DNA from: an uncultured Burkholderiales bacterium
GTDB taxonomy: Bacteria > Pseudomonadota > Gammaproteobacteria > Burkholderiales > Burkholderiaceae
Length of the DNA stretch: 64,000 bases
Assembly (NCBI GenBank): GCA_946480465.1
Contig: CAMLJY010000008.1
Coordinates: 1 to 64,000 of the forward strand
Direction: 5' to 3'
The notes under the pieces were generated by a model. The model was not told the origin of the DNA and searched no databases. It saw only the letters and a list, made by a program, of their open reading frames with translations. Shown piece after piece: positions 7,841-16,669 of this stretch. Position 1 is the stretch's first letter; every line of letters begins with the position of its first letter. A program made the translations under genes and the position numbers.

Positions 7841-10630
7841 ATGACACCTGAAGCCAAAGCGCGGCAGCAGATTGACCAAAAGCTGGAAATTGCCGGCTGG
7901 GTTGTCCAAGACATGAGGCAGCTCAACCTCGCTGCTGGGGTTGGCGTGGCGGTGCGCGAGTACCCCACCGACACCGGCCCGGCCGACTACGTACTCTTCG
8001 TCAATCGCACGGCCTGCGGCGTGATCGAAGCCAAGAATGACAGCGCCGGCGAAAACCTCACCGTCACCGAGGCGCAGACCGCGCGTTACGCCACCGCCAA
8101 CCTCAAATGGCGCAAAGACAACACCCCGCTGCGTTTCCTGTTCGAAGCCACGGGCCAGATCATCCGTTTCACCGACAACGCCGACCCCGCACCCCGCTCG
8201 CGCGAGCTTTTCCATTTCTTCAGGCCCGAGCAGTTGGCCGTTTGGCTGGCGCAGCCTGACACGCTGCGTCGCCGCCTCGCCCACGGCATGCCGGCGCTTC
8301 CCGAGCGCAACCTGCGCGATTGCCAAATCGGCGCCGTCACCGGCCTGGAGAAGTCGCTCGCGCAGAACAAGCCCCGCGCCCTGATCCACATGGCCACCGG
8401 CGCCGGCAAGACCTTCACCGCCATCACCGCCGTCTACCGCCTGCTCAAGTTCGGCAGGGCCAAGCGCATCCTGTTCCTGGTGGACACGCGCAACCTCGGC
8501 AAGCAGGCGCACCAGGAGTTCATGGCCTACACGCCGCCTGACGACGGCCGCAAGTTCACCGAGCTGTACAACGTGCGGCGGCTCGCATCGAGCAGCATCG
8601 ACCCGCATGCGCAGGTGTGCATCAGCACCATCCAGCGCATGTACTCCATCCTCTCCGGCGAGGCCATCGACGATTCGGCCGACGACATTTCGCTCAACGA
8701 AGTGCAGCAGACGAGCAAGCAGGAGAAGCTCGTTCGCTACAACCCGGCCATTCCCATCGAGGAGTTCGATTTCATCGTCATCGACGAGTGCCACCGCAGC
8801 ATCTACAACCTGTGGAAGCAGGTACTCGACTACTTCGACGCCTTCCTCATCGGCCTCACCGCCACGCCAGACAAGCGCACGTTCGGCTTCTTCAACGAAA
8901 ACATCGTCGCCGAGTACAGCTACGAGGACTCGGTCGCTGACGGCGTCAACGTCGGTTATGACGTCTTCGAGATCGTCACCGAAATCACGCAGAAGGGTGC
9001 CGAACTCAAGGCCAAGGAATGGGTGGACCACCGCGACCGCCAGACCCGCAAGAAGCGCTGGGGTGAAACGGAAGAAGACAACGTCTATACCGGCAAGGAG
9101 CTGGACCGCTCGGTCGTCAACACGAGCCAGATCCGCCAGGTCATCCAGGCCATGAAGACGGCGGTGGAAACGCAGATCTTCCCGGCCCGCAAGGAAACGC
9201 CCAAGACCCTGATCTTTGCCAAGACCGACAGCCACGCCGACGACATCATCAACATCGTGCGCGAGGTCTATGGCCAGGGCAATGCCTTCTGCAAGAAGGT
9301 CACCTACCGCGCCGAGGAAGACGCCGACAGCATCCTCAGCAGCTTCCGCAACGACTACCACCCGCGCATTGCCGTGACGGTGGACATGATCGCCACCGGC
9401 ACCGACGTGAAGCCGCTCGAAGTGCTGCTCTTCATGCGCGACGTTCGCAGCAAGGGCTATTACGAGCAGATGAAGGGCCGCGGCGTGCGCAGCCTGGATG
9501 CCGACGGCCTCAAGCGCGTGAGCGGCAGTGCCGAAGGCGCGAAGACCCGCTTTGTGCTGATCGACGCCGTGGGCGTGGAAAAGTCCTGCAAGACCGAAAG
9601 CCGTCCACTCGAAAAGAGGCCCGGCATCGCGCTCAAGGACCTGCTGCAGGGCGTAGCGATGGGCAGCCGCGACGACGACACCGTGCTCTCCCTCGCCAAC
9701 CGCCTGGTGCGCCTGAACAAGCAGCTCGACGACAAGGCCAAGGCGCGCATCGAGAAGCTGAGCGGCGGCGTGCCGGTCGGCGAGCTGGGCAAGGCCTTGA
9801 TCACCGCGCTGGACCCCGACGCCATCGTGCAGGCCGCGCTCGCCACCGCCCAGGCCAGCGGCATCACCCGCAGCGAAGACACGCTGCTGCCGCAAGAGAT
9901 CGCAGCCGCCCGCGCCAGCCGCGTGGCCGCCGCCTGCGCCCCTTTCGACAAGCCCGAACTGCGCGACGAGATCGAAAGCGCCCGCCGCGAGCGCGAGCAG
10001 CTCATCGATCACATCAACCTCGATCAGGTCACCTTTTCGGGCTTCTCGCAGCAGGCCGAGGCCCAGGCCCGCGCCGTGATCCTGACATTCGCCGACTACA
10101 TCCGCCAGCACAAGGACGAGATCGCCGCCCTGGGTTTCTTCTACCAGCAGCCCCACCAGCGCCGCGCGCTCACCTTGGAGATGCTCGAAGAGCTGCACGA
10201 GCAATTGAGCCGCCCGCCGCTGATGCTGACCACCGAGCGCTTGTGGAACGCTTATGCCCGGGTGCAGGCGAGCCAGGTGAAGGGCGCCACGACCCGCCGC
10301 CAGCTCACCGATCTGGTGAGCCTGCTGCGCTTCGCGCTGGGGCTGGATGGCGAAGGTGCCGAACTGAAGCCCTTTGCCGACGAGGTGGACCGCCGCTTCC
10401 AGCAATGGATCTTCCGCCACAACGCGCAGCGCGGCACGTCGTTCACGCCGGAGCAGACCGAGTGGCTGCGCCTGATGAAAGATCACGTGGCGAGCTCATG
10501 CTCGATCACGCGCGAGGACTTTGATTACGCCGAGCTGGCCGACAAGGGGGGCTTGCAGAAGGCCTGGGGACTGTTCGGGAAAGAGCTGGATACGCTGATG
10601 AATGAGATGAATGAGGAGTTGGTGGCGTGA
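7841..10630 (+). CDS. hsdR: Type I restriction endonuclease subunit R
   Basis: A 929-residue protein. N-terminal PD-(D/E)xK nuclease: GPADYVLF (Asp49) and VIEAK (Glu63, Lys65). Superfamily 2 translocase: MATGAGKT (184-191, Walker A), VIDECHRS (DECH, 315-318), LTATP, and MKGRGVRS resembling helicase motif VI. HsdR is the ATP-driven DNA translocase and endonuclease of type I systems, acting with HsdM2S. An in-frame GTG at 7829 is an alternative start, but the GGGGAG Shine-Dalgarno sequence (about 7824-7829) sits on top of it, favouring ATG 7841. First gene of a four-gene coupled operon; its stop overlaps the hsdS GTG by 4 bp. Confidence 0.95.
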   Translation: MTPEAKARQQIDQKLEIAGWVVQDMRQLNLAAGVGVAVREYPTDTGPADYVLFVNRTACGVIEAKNDSAGENLTVTEAQTARYATANLKWRKDNTPLRFLFEATGQIIRFTDNADPAPRSRELFHFFRPEQLAVWLAQPDTLRRRLAHGMPALPERNLRDCQIGAVTGLEKSLAQNKPRALIHMATGAGKTFTAITAVYRLLKFGRAKRILFLVDTRNLGKQAHQEFMAYTPPDDGRKFTELYNVRRLASSSIDPHAQVCISTIQRMYSILSGEAIDDSADDISLNEVQQTSKQEKLVRYNPAIPIEEFDFIVIDECHRSIYNLWKQVLDYFDAFLIGLTATPDKRTFGFFNENIVAEYSYEDSVADGVNVGYDVFEIVTEITQKGAELKAKEWVDHRDRQTRKKRWGETEEDNVYTGKELDRSVVNTSQIRQVIQAMKTAVETQIFPARKETPKTLIFAKTDSHADDIINIVREVYGQGNAFCKKVTYRAEEDADSILSSFRNDYHPRIAVTVDMIATGTDVKPLEVLLFMRDVRSKGYYEQMKGRGVRSLDADGLKRVSGSAEGAKTRFVLIDAVGVEKSCKTESRPLEKRPGIALKDLLQGVAMGSRDDDTVLSLANRLVRLNKQLDDKAKARIEKLSGGVPVGELGKALITALDPDAIVQAALATAQASGITRSEDTLLPQEIAAARASRVAAACAPFDKPELRDEIESARREREQLIDHINLDQVTFSGFSQQAEAQARAVILTFADYIRQHKDEIAALGFFYQQPHQRRALTLEMLEELHEQLSRPPLMLTTERLWNAYARVQASQVKGATTRRQLTDLVSLLRFALGLDGEGAELKPFADEVDRRFQQWIFRHNAQRGTSFTPEQTEWLRLMKDHVASSCSITREDFDYAELADKGGLQKAWGLFGKELDTLMNEMNEELVA

Positions 10631-12120
10631 GTGGCATTCCACACGGATTGCCGCATGGTTGGCAGAGCACCACCTTGCGTGAGATCGCCGAGATCGTTGG
10701 GGGCGTGACCAAGGACGCCAAGAAGTCTTCGGGGGCGGGCTTTCGCGACGTCCCCTACTTGCGGGTCGCCAATGTGCAGCGAGGACGGCTCGATCTAACC
10801 GAGGTGAAGTTGATTTCGGCATCGGAATCTGACATTCAGAAGCTGAGCCTATTGCCCGGCGACATACTTTTGAACGAAGGCGGAGATCGGGACAAACTCG
10901 GTCGAGGCTGGATCTGGCAGGGTCAAATCCCCGTTTGCATCCACCAGAACCATGTCTTTCGTGCGCGACTGCTAAGCCGAGACGTTGATCCGGTGTACAT
11001 CGCGCATTTCACCAATTCAATGGCTCAGTCGTACTTCGCCGAACATGGTTCGCAGACAACCAATCTCGCATCCATCAGTTTGACCAAGCTCGGCTCTTTA
11101 CCCATCCGGCTTCCACCAGCAGCGGAACAATCCCGCATCGTCGCCAAACTCGAAGAACTGCTGTCCGACCTCGATGCCGGCGTGGCGGAGCTGAAGGCGG
11201 CGCAGAAGAAGCTGCGGCAATACCGCCAGTCCCTGCTCAAGGCCGCCGTCGAAGGCGCGCTCACCGCCACGTGGCGCGAAGCGCAGCGCAAGCTCGGCAC
11301 CGCCACCGAGACCGGCGCCCAGCTGCTGCAACGCATCCTCACTGAGCGTCGCGCTCGCTGGGAAGCCAAGCAACTCGCCAAGTTCAAGGAACAAGGCAAA
11401 GCCCCGCCCAAAGACTGGCCGAAGAAATACCCCGAGCCGGTGCAGCCGGATACCGCCGATCTGCCGGAACTGCCGGAGGGGTGGGTGTGGGCCACAGCGG
11501 AAGCGATCTTTACTTGGGGAAGCGGAGACTTTCTGCCCGCGTCAGCACAAGTCGCCGGAAGCTTTCCCGTATACGGTGGCAACGGAATCGCTGGAAACCA
11601 CCACGAGGCTAATGTGCCTCACAACACCATCGTGATCGGTCGAGTAGGCGTGCATTGCGGAAACGTCTATCGAACAGAGGCCGCTGCGTGGATCACCGAC
11701 AACGCCATTTATGCAACGTCAAAGGCTGATTCGGTCACATGGCAGTACGCCGCATTGGCGATGGAGTCTGCAAGGCTCGGATCCGGCTCAAAGGGTGGTG
11801 CGCAGCCATTCATCAGCCAGAAGATTCTGAACGACACGTTCGTGCCAATGCCGCCGCTTGCCGAACAGGAAGCCATTGCTCTGTCTTACGAACGCGGCCT
11901 TTGTGCGCTTAATGAGTTGGAAGTCGCGGTCGAGCTTTCGCTAAAGCAATCCACCGCCCAACGCCAAAACATCCTCCGCGCCGCCTTCGCCGGCCAGCTC
12001 GTGCCGCAGGACCCGAACGACGAACCGGCCAGCGTGCTGCTGGAGCGCATCCGCGCCGAGCGGGGTGCACGGGCCATTCTGAAGAAGCCCCGGGCCAGCA
12101 AAGCCCGGGAGACCGCATGA
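10627..12120 (+). CDS. hsdS: Type I restriction specificity subunit S
   Basis: A 497-residue protein with two target-recognition domains (about residues 1-160 and 270-420), each ending in a conserved helical spacer (RLPPAAEQSRIVAKLEELLS and PMPPLAEQEAI), as in HsdS. It sets the bipartite DNA sequence recognised by the methylase and endonuclease. GTG 10627 overlaps the hsdR stop (GTGA). Both recognition domains are visibly poorer in G+C than the spacer parts and the flanking genes, as expected for domains exchanged horizontally. Its own stop overlaps the ATG of the YhcG-like gene (ATGA). Confidence 0.93.
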   Translation: MSGIPHGLPHGWQSTTLREIAEIVGGVTKDAKKSSGAGFRDVPYLRVANVQRGRLDLTEVKLISASESDIQKLSLLPGDILLNEGGDRDKLGRGWIWQGQIPVCIHQNHVFRARLLSRDVDPVYIAHFTNSMAQSYFAEHGSQTTNLASISLTKLGSLPIRLPPAAEQSRIVAKLEELLSDLDAGVAELKAAQKKLRQYRQSLLKAAVEGALTATWREAQRKLGTATETGAQLLQRILTERRARWEAKQLAKFKEQGKAPPKDWPKKYPEPVQPDTADLPELPEGWVWATAEAIFTWGSGDFLPASAQVAGSFPVYGGNGIAGNHHEANVPHNTIVIGRVGVHCGNVYRTEAAAWITDNAIYATSKADSVTWQYAALAMESARLGSGSKGGAQPFISQKILNDTFVPMPPLAEQEAIALSYERGLCALNELEVAVELSLKQSTAQRQNILRAAFAGQLVPQDPNDEPASVLLERIRAERGARAILKKPRASKARETA

Positions 12121-13202
12121 CCCCAGGCCGCCCGAAGTCCCCTGTGAAGAAGTCGGTGGCATTGCCCAAACCGGCCACGCCGCAAGCCTTGCTGGGTGAC
12201 CTGCGCGCCCTGATCGACGCCTCCATGCGCGCGGCCACCGTCGCGGTCAACGCGGCGCAAACCCAGCTGTATTGGCGCGTGGGTCAGCGCATCCGGCTGG
12301 AAATCCTGGGGGCACGACGGGCAGAGTACGGCAAGGAGATTGTCGCCACGCTGTCGCGACAGTTGAAGGCGGACTACGGGCGCGGCTTCGAAGAGAAGAA
12401 CCTGCGCCGCATGATCCAGTTTGCCGAGTGCTTCCCCGACGAGGCGATTGTCGCCACGCTGTGGCGACATTTGAGTTGGTCGCATTTCCGGGAGCTGCTG
12501 CCGCTCAAGCGGCCCCTGCAGCGTGAGTTCTACGCCGAGATGTGCCGCATCGAAGGCTGGAGCGTGCGGTCCCTGAGCGAGCGCATCGACTCCATGCTCT
12601 ACGAGCGCACGGCCCTGTCGAAGAAGCCGGAAACGCTGATCCAGGAAGAACTACAGGCCCTGCGCGCGCAAGGTGATCTGCAGCCCGCCATGGTGCTCAA
12701 GGACCCGTATGTGCTCGACTTCCTGAACCTGACGGACCGCTACGTCGAGAAGGACATTGAAGACGGCATCCTGCGCGAGCTGGAGTCCTTCCTGCTGGAA
12801 TTGGGCGCAGGCTTCTCCTTCATCGCCCGGCAGAAGCGCATTCAGCTCGATGGAGACGACTTCTACATCGACCTGCTGTTCTTCAACCGCCTGCTCAAGC
12901 GCCTGGTGGTGGTCGAACTCAAGATGGGCCGCTTCAAGCACGCCTACAAGAGCCAGATGGAGCTGTACTTGCGATGGCTCGACAAGCACGAGCGCGCGCC
13001 GGACGAGCTGCCGCCGCTGGGCATCATCCTGTGCGCCGACAAGAACGATGAACAGGTGGAGCTTCTCGAACTCGGCCAGGCAGGCATTCATGTGGCGGAA
13101 TACCTCACGGTGCTGCCCCCGCGCCAGGTGCTGCACGAGAAACTGCAAGCCTCCATCGCGGCAGCCAACGCCCGCCTGCCCTCCGAAAGAAAGAAACGGT
13201 GA
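12117..13202 (+). CDS. yhcG: DUF1016/YhcG-family PDDEXK nuclease-domain protein
   Basis: A 361-residue protein with two parts. An N-terminal DUF1016 helical domain (about 25-165) carries LYWRVGQRI, GFEEKNLRRMIQFAE and LSWSHFRELL. A C-terminal PD-(D/E)xK nuclease-like domain (about 190-345) has FYIDLLFFNR (Asp252) and VVVELKMG (Glu267, Lys269). Such proteins are often found beside restriction systems, but I know of no firmly established role. Here the ATG overlaps the hsdS stop by 4 bp and its stop overlaps the hsdM GTG by 4 bp, so it should be made together with the restriction subunits. Plausible roles are an accessory nuclease or a modulator of the type I complex (inference). Confidence 0.88.
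   Translation: MTPGRPKSPVKKSVALPKPATPQALLGDLRALIDASMRAATVAVNAAQTQLYWRVGQRIRLEILGARRAEYGKEIVATLSRQLKADYGRGFEEKNLRRMIQFAECFPDEAIVATLWRHLSWSHFRELLPLKRPLQREFYAEMCRIEGWSVRSLSERIDSMLYERTALSKKPETLIQEELQALRAQGDLQPAMVLKDPYVLDFLNLTDRYVEKDIEDGILRELESFLLELGAGFSFIARQKRIQLDGDDFYIDLLFFNRLLKRLVVVELKMGRFKHAYKSQMELYLRWLDKHERAPDELPPLGIILCADKNDEQVELLELGQAGIHVAEYLTVLPPRQVLHEKLQASIAAANARLPSERKKR
12338..12469. repeat. Pair of palindromic 24-bp repeats inside the YhcG-like gene
   Basis: GATTGTCGCCACGCTGTNGCGACA occurs at 12338-12361 (N=C) and 12446-12469 (N=G), exactly 108 bp (36 codons) apart in the same frame. Both encode IVATL. The second copy contains a perfect inverted repeat, TGTCGCCAC-GCT-GTGGCGACA (12449-12469). 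The first is the same dyad with one mismatch. Confidence 0.85.
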
Positions 13203-14674
13203 ACACCTCCGCCCTTATCCAGAAAGTCTGGAACTTCTGCCACACGCTGCGCGACGACGGCGTGAGCTATGGCGACTACCTGGAGCAGCTCACCTACCTG
13301 CTGTTCCTGAAGATGGCGCACGAGTACGCGCAGGACCCCTACAACCGCAACACGAACATCCCCCGCGCCCATGACTGGGCCAGCCTGCGCAGCAAGACCG
13401 GCGAGCCGCTCGAAGCCCACTACCTGGCCACGCTGCACGCGCTGGGCAACAAGCCGGGCATGCTGGGGGCCATCTTCTTCAAGGCACAGAACAAGATCCA
13501 GGACCCTGCCAAGCTCTCGCGGCTGGTGCAGATGATCGACGAGCAGAACTGGGTCGGCATGGAGGCCGACACCAAGGGCGACCTGTACGAAGGCCTGCTG
13601 CAGAAGAACGCCGAAGACACCAAGAGCGGTGCCGGCCAGTACTTCACGCCGCGCCCCATCATCCAGGCGATGGTCGAGTGCCTGCGCCCCGCGCCGGGCA
13701 AGACCATTGCCGACCCGGCCTGCGGCACGGGCGGCTTCTTCCTCGGCGCCTACAACTGGCTGACCCGCCCCGGTGCCAAGCTGGACAAGCGGCACAAGGG
13801 GTTCCTGCGCAACGCCACCTTTCACGGCAACGAGATCGTGCCCAACACGCGCCGCCTCTGCCTGATGAACCTCTTCCTGCACAACATCGGCGAGCTGGAC
13901 GGAGAGCCTTCGGTGGAGCGCTCCGATGCGCTGATCGCCGAGCCCAAGGTGAAGGTGGACTACGTGCTGGCCAACCCGCCCTTCGGCAAGAAGAGCAGCA
14001 TGACCATCACCAACGAGGAAGGCGAGGAGGACCGGGACGCGCTCACCTACGAGCGCCAGGACTTCTGGGAAACCACGTCCAACAAGCAGCTCAACTTCCT
14101 GCAGCACATCGTGAGCATGTTGAAGGTGGACGGCAAGGCGGCCGTGGTGCTGCCCGACAACGTGCTCTTCGAAGGCGGCGCGGGCGAAAAGATCCGCCGC
14201 AAGTTGCTGGAGACCTGCGACGTCCACACCATCCTGCGCTTGCCCACCGGCATCTTCTATGCGCAGGGCGTCAAAGCGAACGTGGTGTTCTTCGACAACG
14301 CGCCCAAGGATGGACGTGTGCACACCAGGGACGTGTGGTTCTACGACCTGCGCACCAACAAGCACTTCACGCTGAAGACGCGCACGTTGAAGCTGGATGA
14401 TCTGCAGGACTTCATCGCCAGCTATCACCCTGAGAACCGCCATGAGCGGAAAGAGACCGAGCGGTTCAAGCGCTACCGTTACGAAGACCTGATGGCCCGC
14501 GACAAGGCCAGCCTGGACATCTTCTGGCTGAAGGACGAGAGTCTGGACAACCTCGACGACCTTCCGGCGCCGGACGTGTTGCAGCAAGAAATCATCGAGC
14601 ACCTGGAAGCTGCGCTCCTGGCATTTCGCGACGTCGCGGCGAGTCTTCCAAAGTCCACGCCCGGAGCGCGGTAG
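13199..14674 (+). CDS. hsdM: Type I restriction N6-adenine methyltransferase subunit M
   Basis: A 491-residue protein. An N-terminal HsdM helical domain (about 1-125) is followed by a Rossmann methylase with ADPACGTGGFF (171-181, SAM-binding motif I) and NPPFG (259-263, catalytic motif IV of N6-adenine methylases). It modifies host DNA at the HsdS-specified site and forms part of the restriction complex. GTG 13199 overlaps the preceding stop by 4 bp. Being last, after hsdR and hsdS, is less usual than hsdM first, and raises the question of how modification precedes restriction when the operon is newly acquired. Confidence 0.95.
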   Translation: MNTSALIQKVWNFCHTLRDDGVSYGDYLEQLTYLLFLKMAHEYAQDPYNRNTNIPRAHDWASLRSKTGEPLEAHYLATLHALGNKPGMLGAIFFKAQNKIQDPAKLSRLVQMIDEQNWVGMEADTKGDLYEGLLQKNAEDTKSGAGQYFTPRPIIQAMVECLRPAPGKTIADPACGTGGFFLGAYNWLTRPGAKLDKRHKGFLRNATFHGNEIVPNTRRLCLMNLFLHNIGELDGEPSVERSDALIAEPKVKVDYVLANPPFGKKSSMTITNEEGEEDRDALTYERQDFWETTSNKQLNFLQHIVSMLKVDGKAAVVLPDNVLFEGGAGEKIRRKLLETCDVHTILRLPTGIFYAQGVKANVVFFDNAPKDGRVHTRDVWFYDLRTNKHFTLKTRTLKLDDLQDFIASYHPENRHERKETERFKRYRYEDLMARDKASLDIFWLKDESLDNLDDLPAPDVLQQEIIEHLEAALLAFRDVAASLPKSTPGAR

Positions 14675-14799
14675 CGAACGTCCATGGCCGCGTCAGCTCT
14701 CGCAGAGGGCGCCTTTCCAAGCTTCCTGGTGCCGGTGATCCAAGGCGCATGCCTCTGTGCAGCAAGCCGCTCTGGCGCCCGTGCGGCACACTCGATGCG

Positions 14800-15417
14800 A
14801 TGCCCACCAACAGATCGTCCAATCCACTCGACTCTGCGCCGACCCTGTTCAAGACCGCCAAAGCCTTCGAGACCTGGCTGAAGAGGAACCACGCCGGCTC
14901 CGACGGCCTCTGGCTCAAGATCGCGAAGCGGGGCGCCCAGGAACCGAGCGTCACCTACCCGGAGGCGGTGGAGATCGCGCTCTGCTGGGGCTGGATCGAC
15001 GGCCAGAAGAAGGGCCTCGATGACCAGCACTTTCTCCAGCGCTTCACGCCGCGGCGCGCGCGCAGCGTTTGGTCAAAGATCAACGTCGACAAGGTCTCGG
15101 CGCTGATCGAGGCCGGCCGCATGCAGGCGCCGGGCTACGCGCAGATCGAGGCCGCCAAGGCCGACGGGCGCTGGGCGCAGGCCTACGACGGAGCCCGCAC
15201 GTCCGTGGTGCCCGAGGACCTGTTGGCGGCGCTGGAAGCCGCGCCGCAGGCCAAGGCCTTCTTCGCAGCAATCAACGCCGCCAATCGCTACGCCGTGCTG
15301 TGGCGCATACAGACGGCCGTGAAGGCCGAGACGCGTGCGAAGCGCATCGCCCAGCTGGTGGACATGCTCGCGCGCGGCGAGACCATCCACATCTTCAAGC
15401 CCAGGACCAAGGCTTGA
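14800..15417 (+). CDS. YdeI/OmpD-associated (OmdA-like) family protein
   Basis: A 205-residue protein with the family's recurring features: FKTAKAFETWLKRNH near the start, VEIALCWGWIDGQKKGLD, QRFTPRRARSVWSKIN, and a C-terminal RIAQLVDMLARGETIH. The family is annotated as bacteriocin-protection or YdeI/OmpD-associated, with poorly defined biochemistry. ATG 14800 was chosen; an upstream in-frame ATG at 14749 would add an unconserved Cys/Pro-rich leader. The gene lies 125 bp after hsdM and is probably independent of the restriction operon. Confidence 0.8.
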   Translation: MPTNRSSNPLDSAPTLFKTAKAFETWLKRNHAGSDGLWLKIAKRGAQEPSVTYPEAVEIALCWGWIDGQKKGLDDQHFLQRFTPRRARSVWSKINVDKVSALIEAGRMQAPGYAQIEAAKADGRWAQAYDGARTSVVPEDLLAALEAAPQAKAFFAAINAANRYAVLWRIQTAVKAETRAKRIAQLVDMLARGETIHIFKPRTKA

Positions 15418-15597
15418 CCTGGTCCTGACCGAGCCGTTCGTGCGTGCCTGCGGCCGCATGGCAGCCTCGGCAGTTCCTTCGGAACCACCGCGCGGCAACC
15501 AGTGAAACAAGCGACGAGCCCGGCGGCGGGCCCGCGGAAACGCGCCTGATGCGGTGTCGACCAAGAATCCAGGCATTCAGGCTCACGCCATACGCTC

Positions 15598-16638
15598 GTG
15601 TCGGTGTTCGGAAACCTCTGCCTCGTCGGCACGGCGCTGTGCCTGATGGGCCTGCTCAAGCTGGCCGTCCTGCAGAAGACGCCGGGTGGCGATGCCGGCG
15701 TCGGGCAGGCCTGGGCGGTCGTCATCCTCTGCTTCGGCTTGCTGGTCGCCGCCGGCCTGACCACGCTGGCGGTGGGACTGCGCGGCGGCTTCGACCGCTT
15801 CGGCAACAGCACGGGTGCGCGGGCCCTGTTGGGCGCGGGTTGGTTCGCGCTGACCGCGCTGGGCTTCTACCTGCTGTCCGATCCCGGCACCTTCCTGCCG
15901 CAGGTACTGCGCCTGGCCGGCGCCTTCGTGCTGCCCGTGCTCGTGCTGGCCTGGGCTGCGGTCCACCTGAACGACGGCCTTGCCCGTGCCCTGCCGGCCG
16001 GCGCGGCCACCGCGCTGACCCTGGGCATCGTCGTGCTGAGCAGCCTGCCGCTGGTCGGCATGGGGGTGGGCACTGCCGCACGGTCATGGGCAGGCTTGGC
16101 ACAGCGCGGTGAGTTGGACAGCTTCCAGCGGGGCATCGTCCAGCAGATCGAAGCGACCGATGCGCAGCAGGGCATCGCCGCGCTGCTGGTGCACACGCCC
16201 CGGGGGCGCCACCCCATCATCCGCGAACGGGCGCTGGCCAAGATCAAGTCCAGGGCCGACTGGCAGGACGAGATGGCGCGCCTGCTCAAGACCGAAGCCG
16301 CGCCCGAGGTGCTGGGCTTCCTGTCCGCCAACGAGGTGGACAAGCAGGCCCAGGCGATGATCGCCGCGGCCCTGCCCGAGGGCCTGTTGCAGCAGGCCGG
16401 GCAGATTCGCCGGCGTATCCGCAACTGCAACCATCCCAGCCACCTGTACGCCGGCATGCTCCATGCCGAGGTCCGCTTGGCGCTGGAGGTGGCCAGCGCC
16501 TATCAGGCCAAAGGCGTGGAGGTTCGGACAGCCGTCCAGGACATGAGGCGGGCATTCGACGAACCCACGCCGTACCCCCGACCGGCGTTCGCAGCCGTCG
16601 ATCTGATTGACCGCTGGCTCGCGAAGCAGGGGCGCTAG
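15598..16638 (+). CDS. Membrane protein of unknown function
   Basis: A 346-residue protein. The first 165 residues hold four likely membrane segments (beginning GNLCLVGTALCLMGLLKLAV, AVVILCFGLLVAAGLTTLAV, LLGAGWFALTALGFYLL and LTLGIVVLSSLPLVGMGV). The remainder is a soluble, mostly helical domain with NCNHPSHLYAGML and a C-terminal AFAAVDLIDRWLAKQ. I do not recognise the family. The start is GTG 15598; no good Shine-Dalgarno sequence is visible, so the start is provisional. It is convergent with the HAF-repeat gene. Confidence 0.6.
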   Translation: MSVFGNLCLVGTALCLMGLLKLAVLQKTPGGDAGVGQAWAVVILCFGLLVAAGLTTLAVGLRGGFDRFGNSTGARALLGAGWFALTALGFYLLSDPGTFLPQVLRLAGAFVLPVLVLAWAAVHLNDGLARALPAGAATALTLGIVVLSSLPLVGMGVGTAARSWAGLAQRGELDSFQRGIVQQIEATDAQQGIAALLVHTPRGRHPIIRERALAKIKSRADWQDEMARLLKTEAAPEVLGFLSANEVDKQAQAMIAAALPEGLLQQAGQIRRRIRNCNHPSHLYAGMLHAEVRLALEVASAYQAKGVEVRTAVQDMRRAFDEPTPYPRPAFAAVDLIDRWLAKQGR

Positions 16639-16669
16639 CCGGGGCACTTGTACGGCCCAGGCTCGGGTC

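Noticed and set aside
7757..10486. A 909-codon open frame antisense to hsdR
   Set aside because: Shadow of hsdR codon usage; no family motifs, and hsdR carries all nuclease and translocase signatures.
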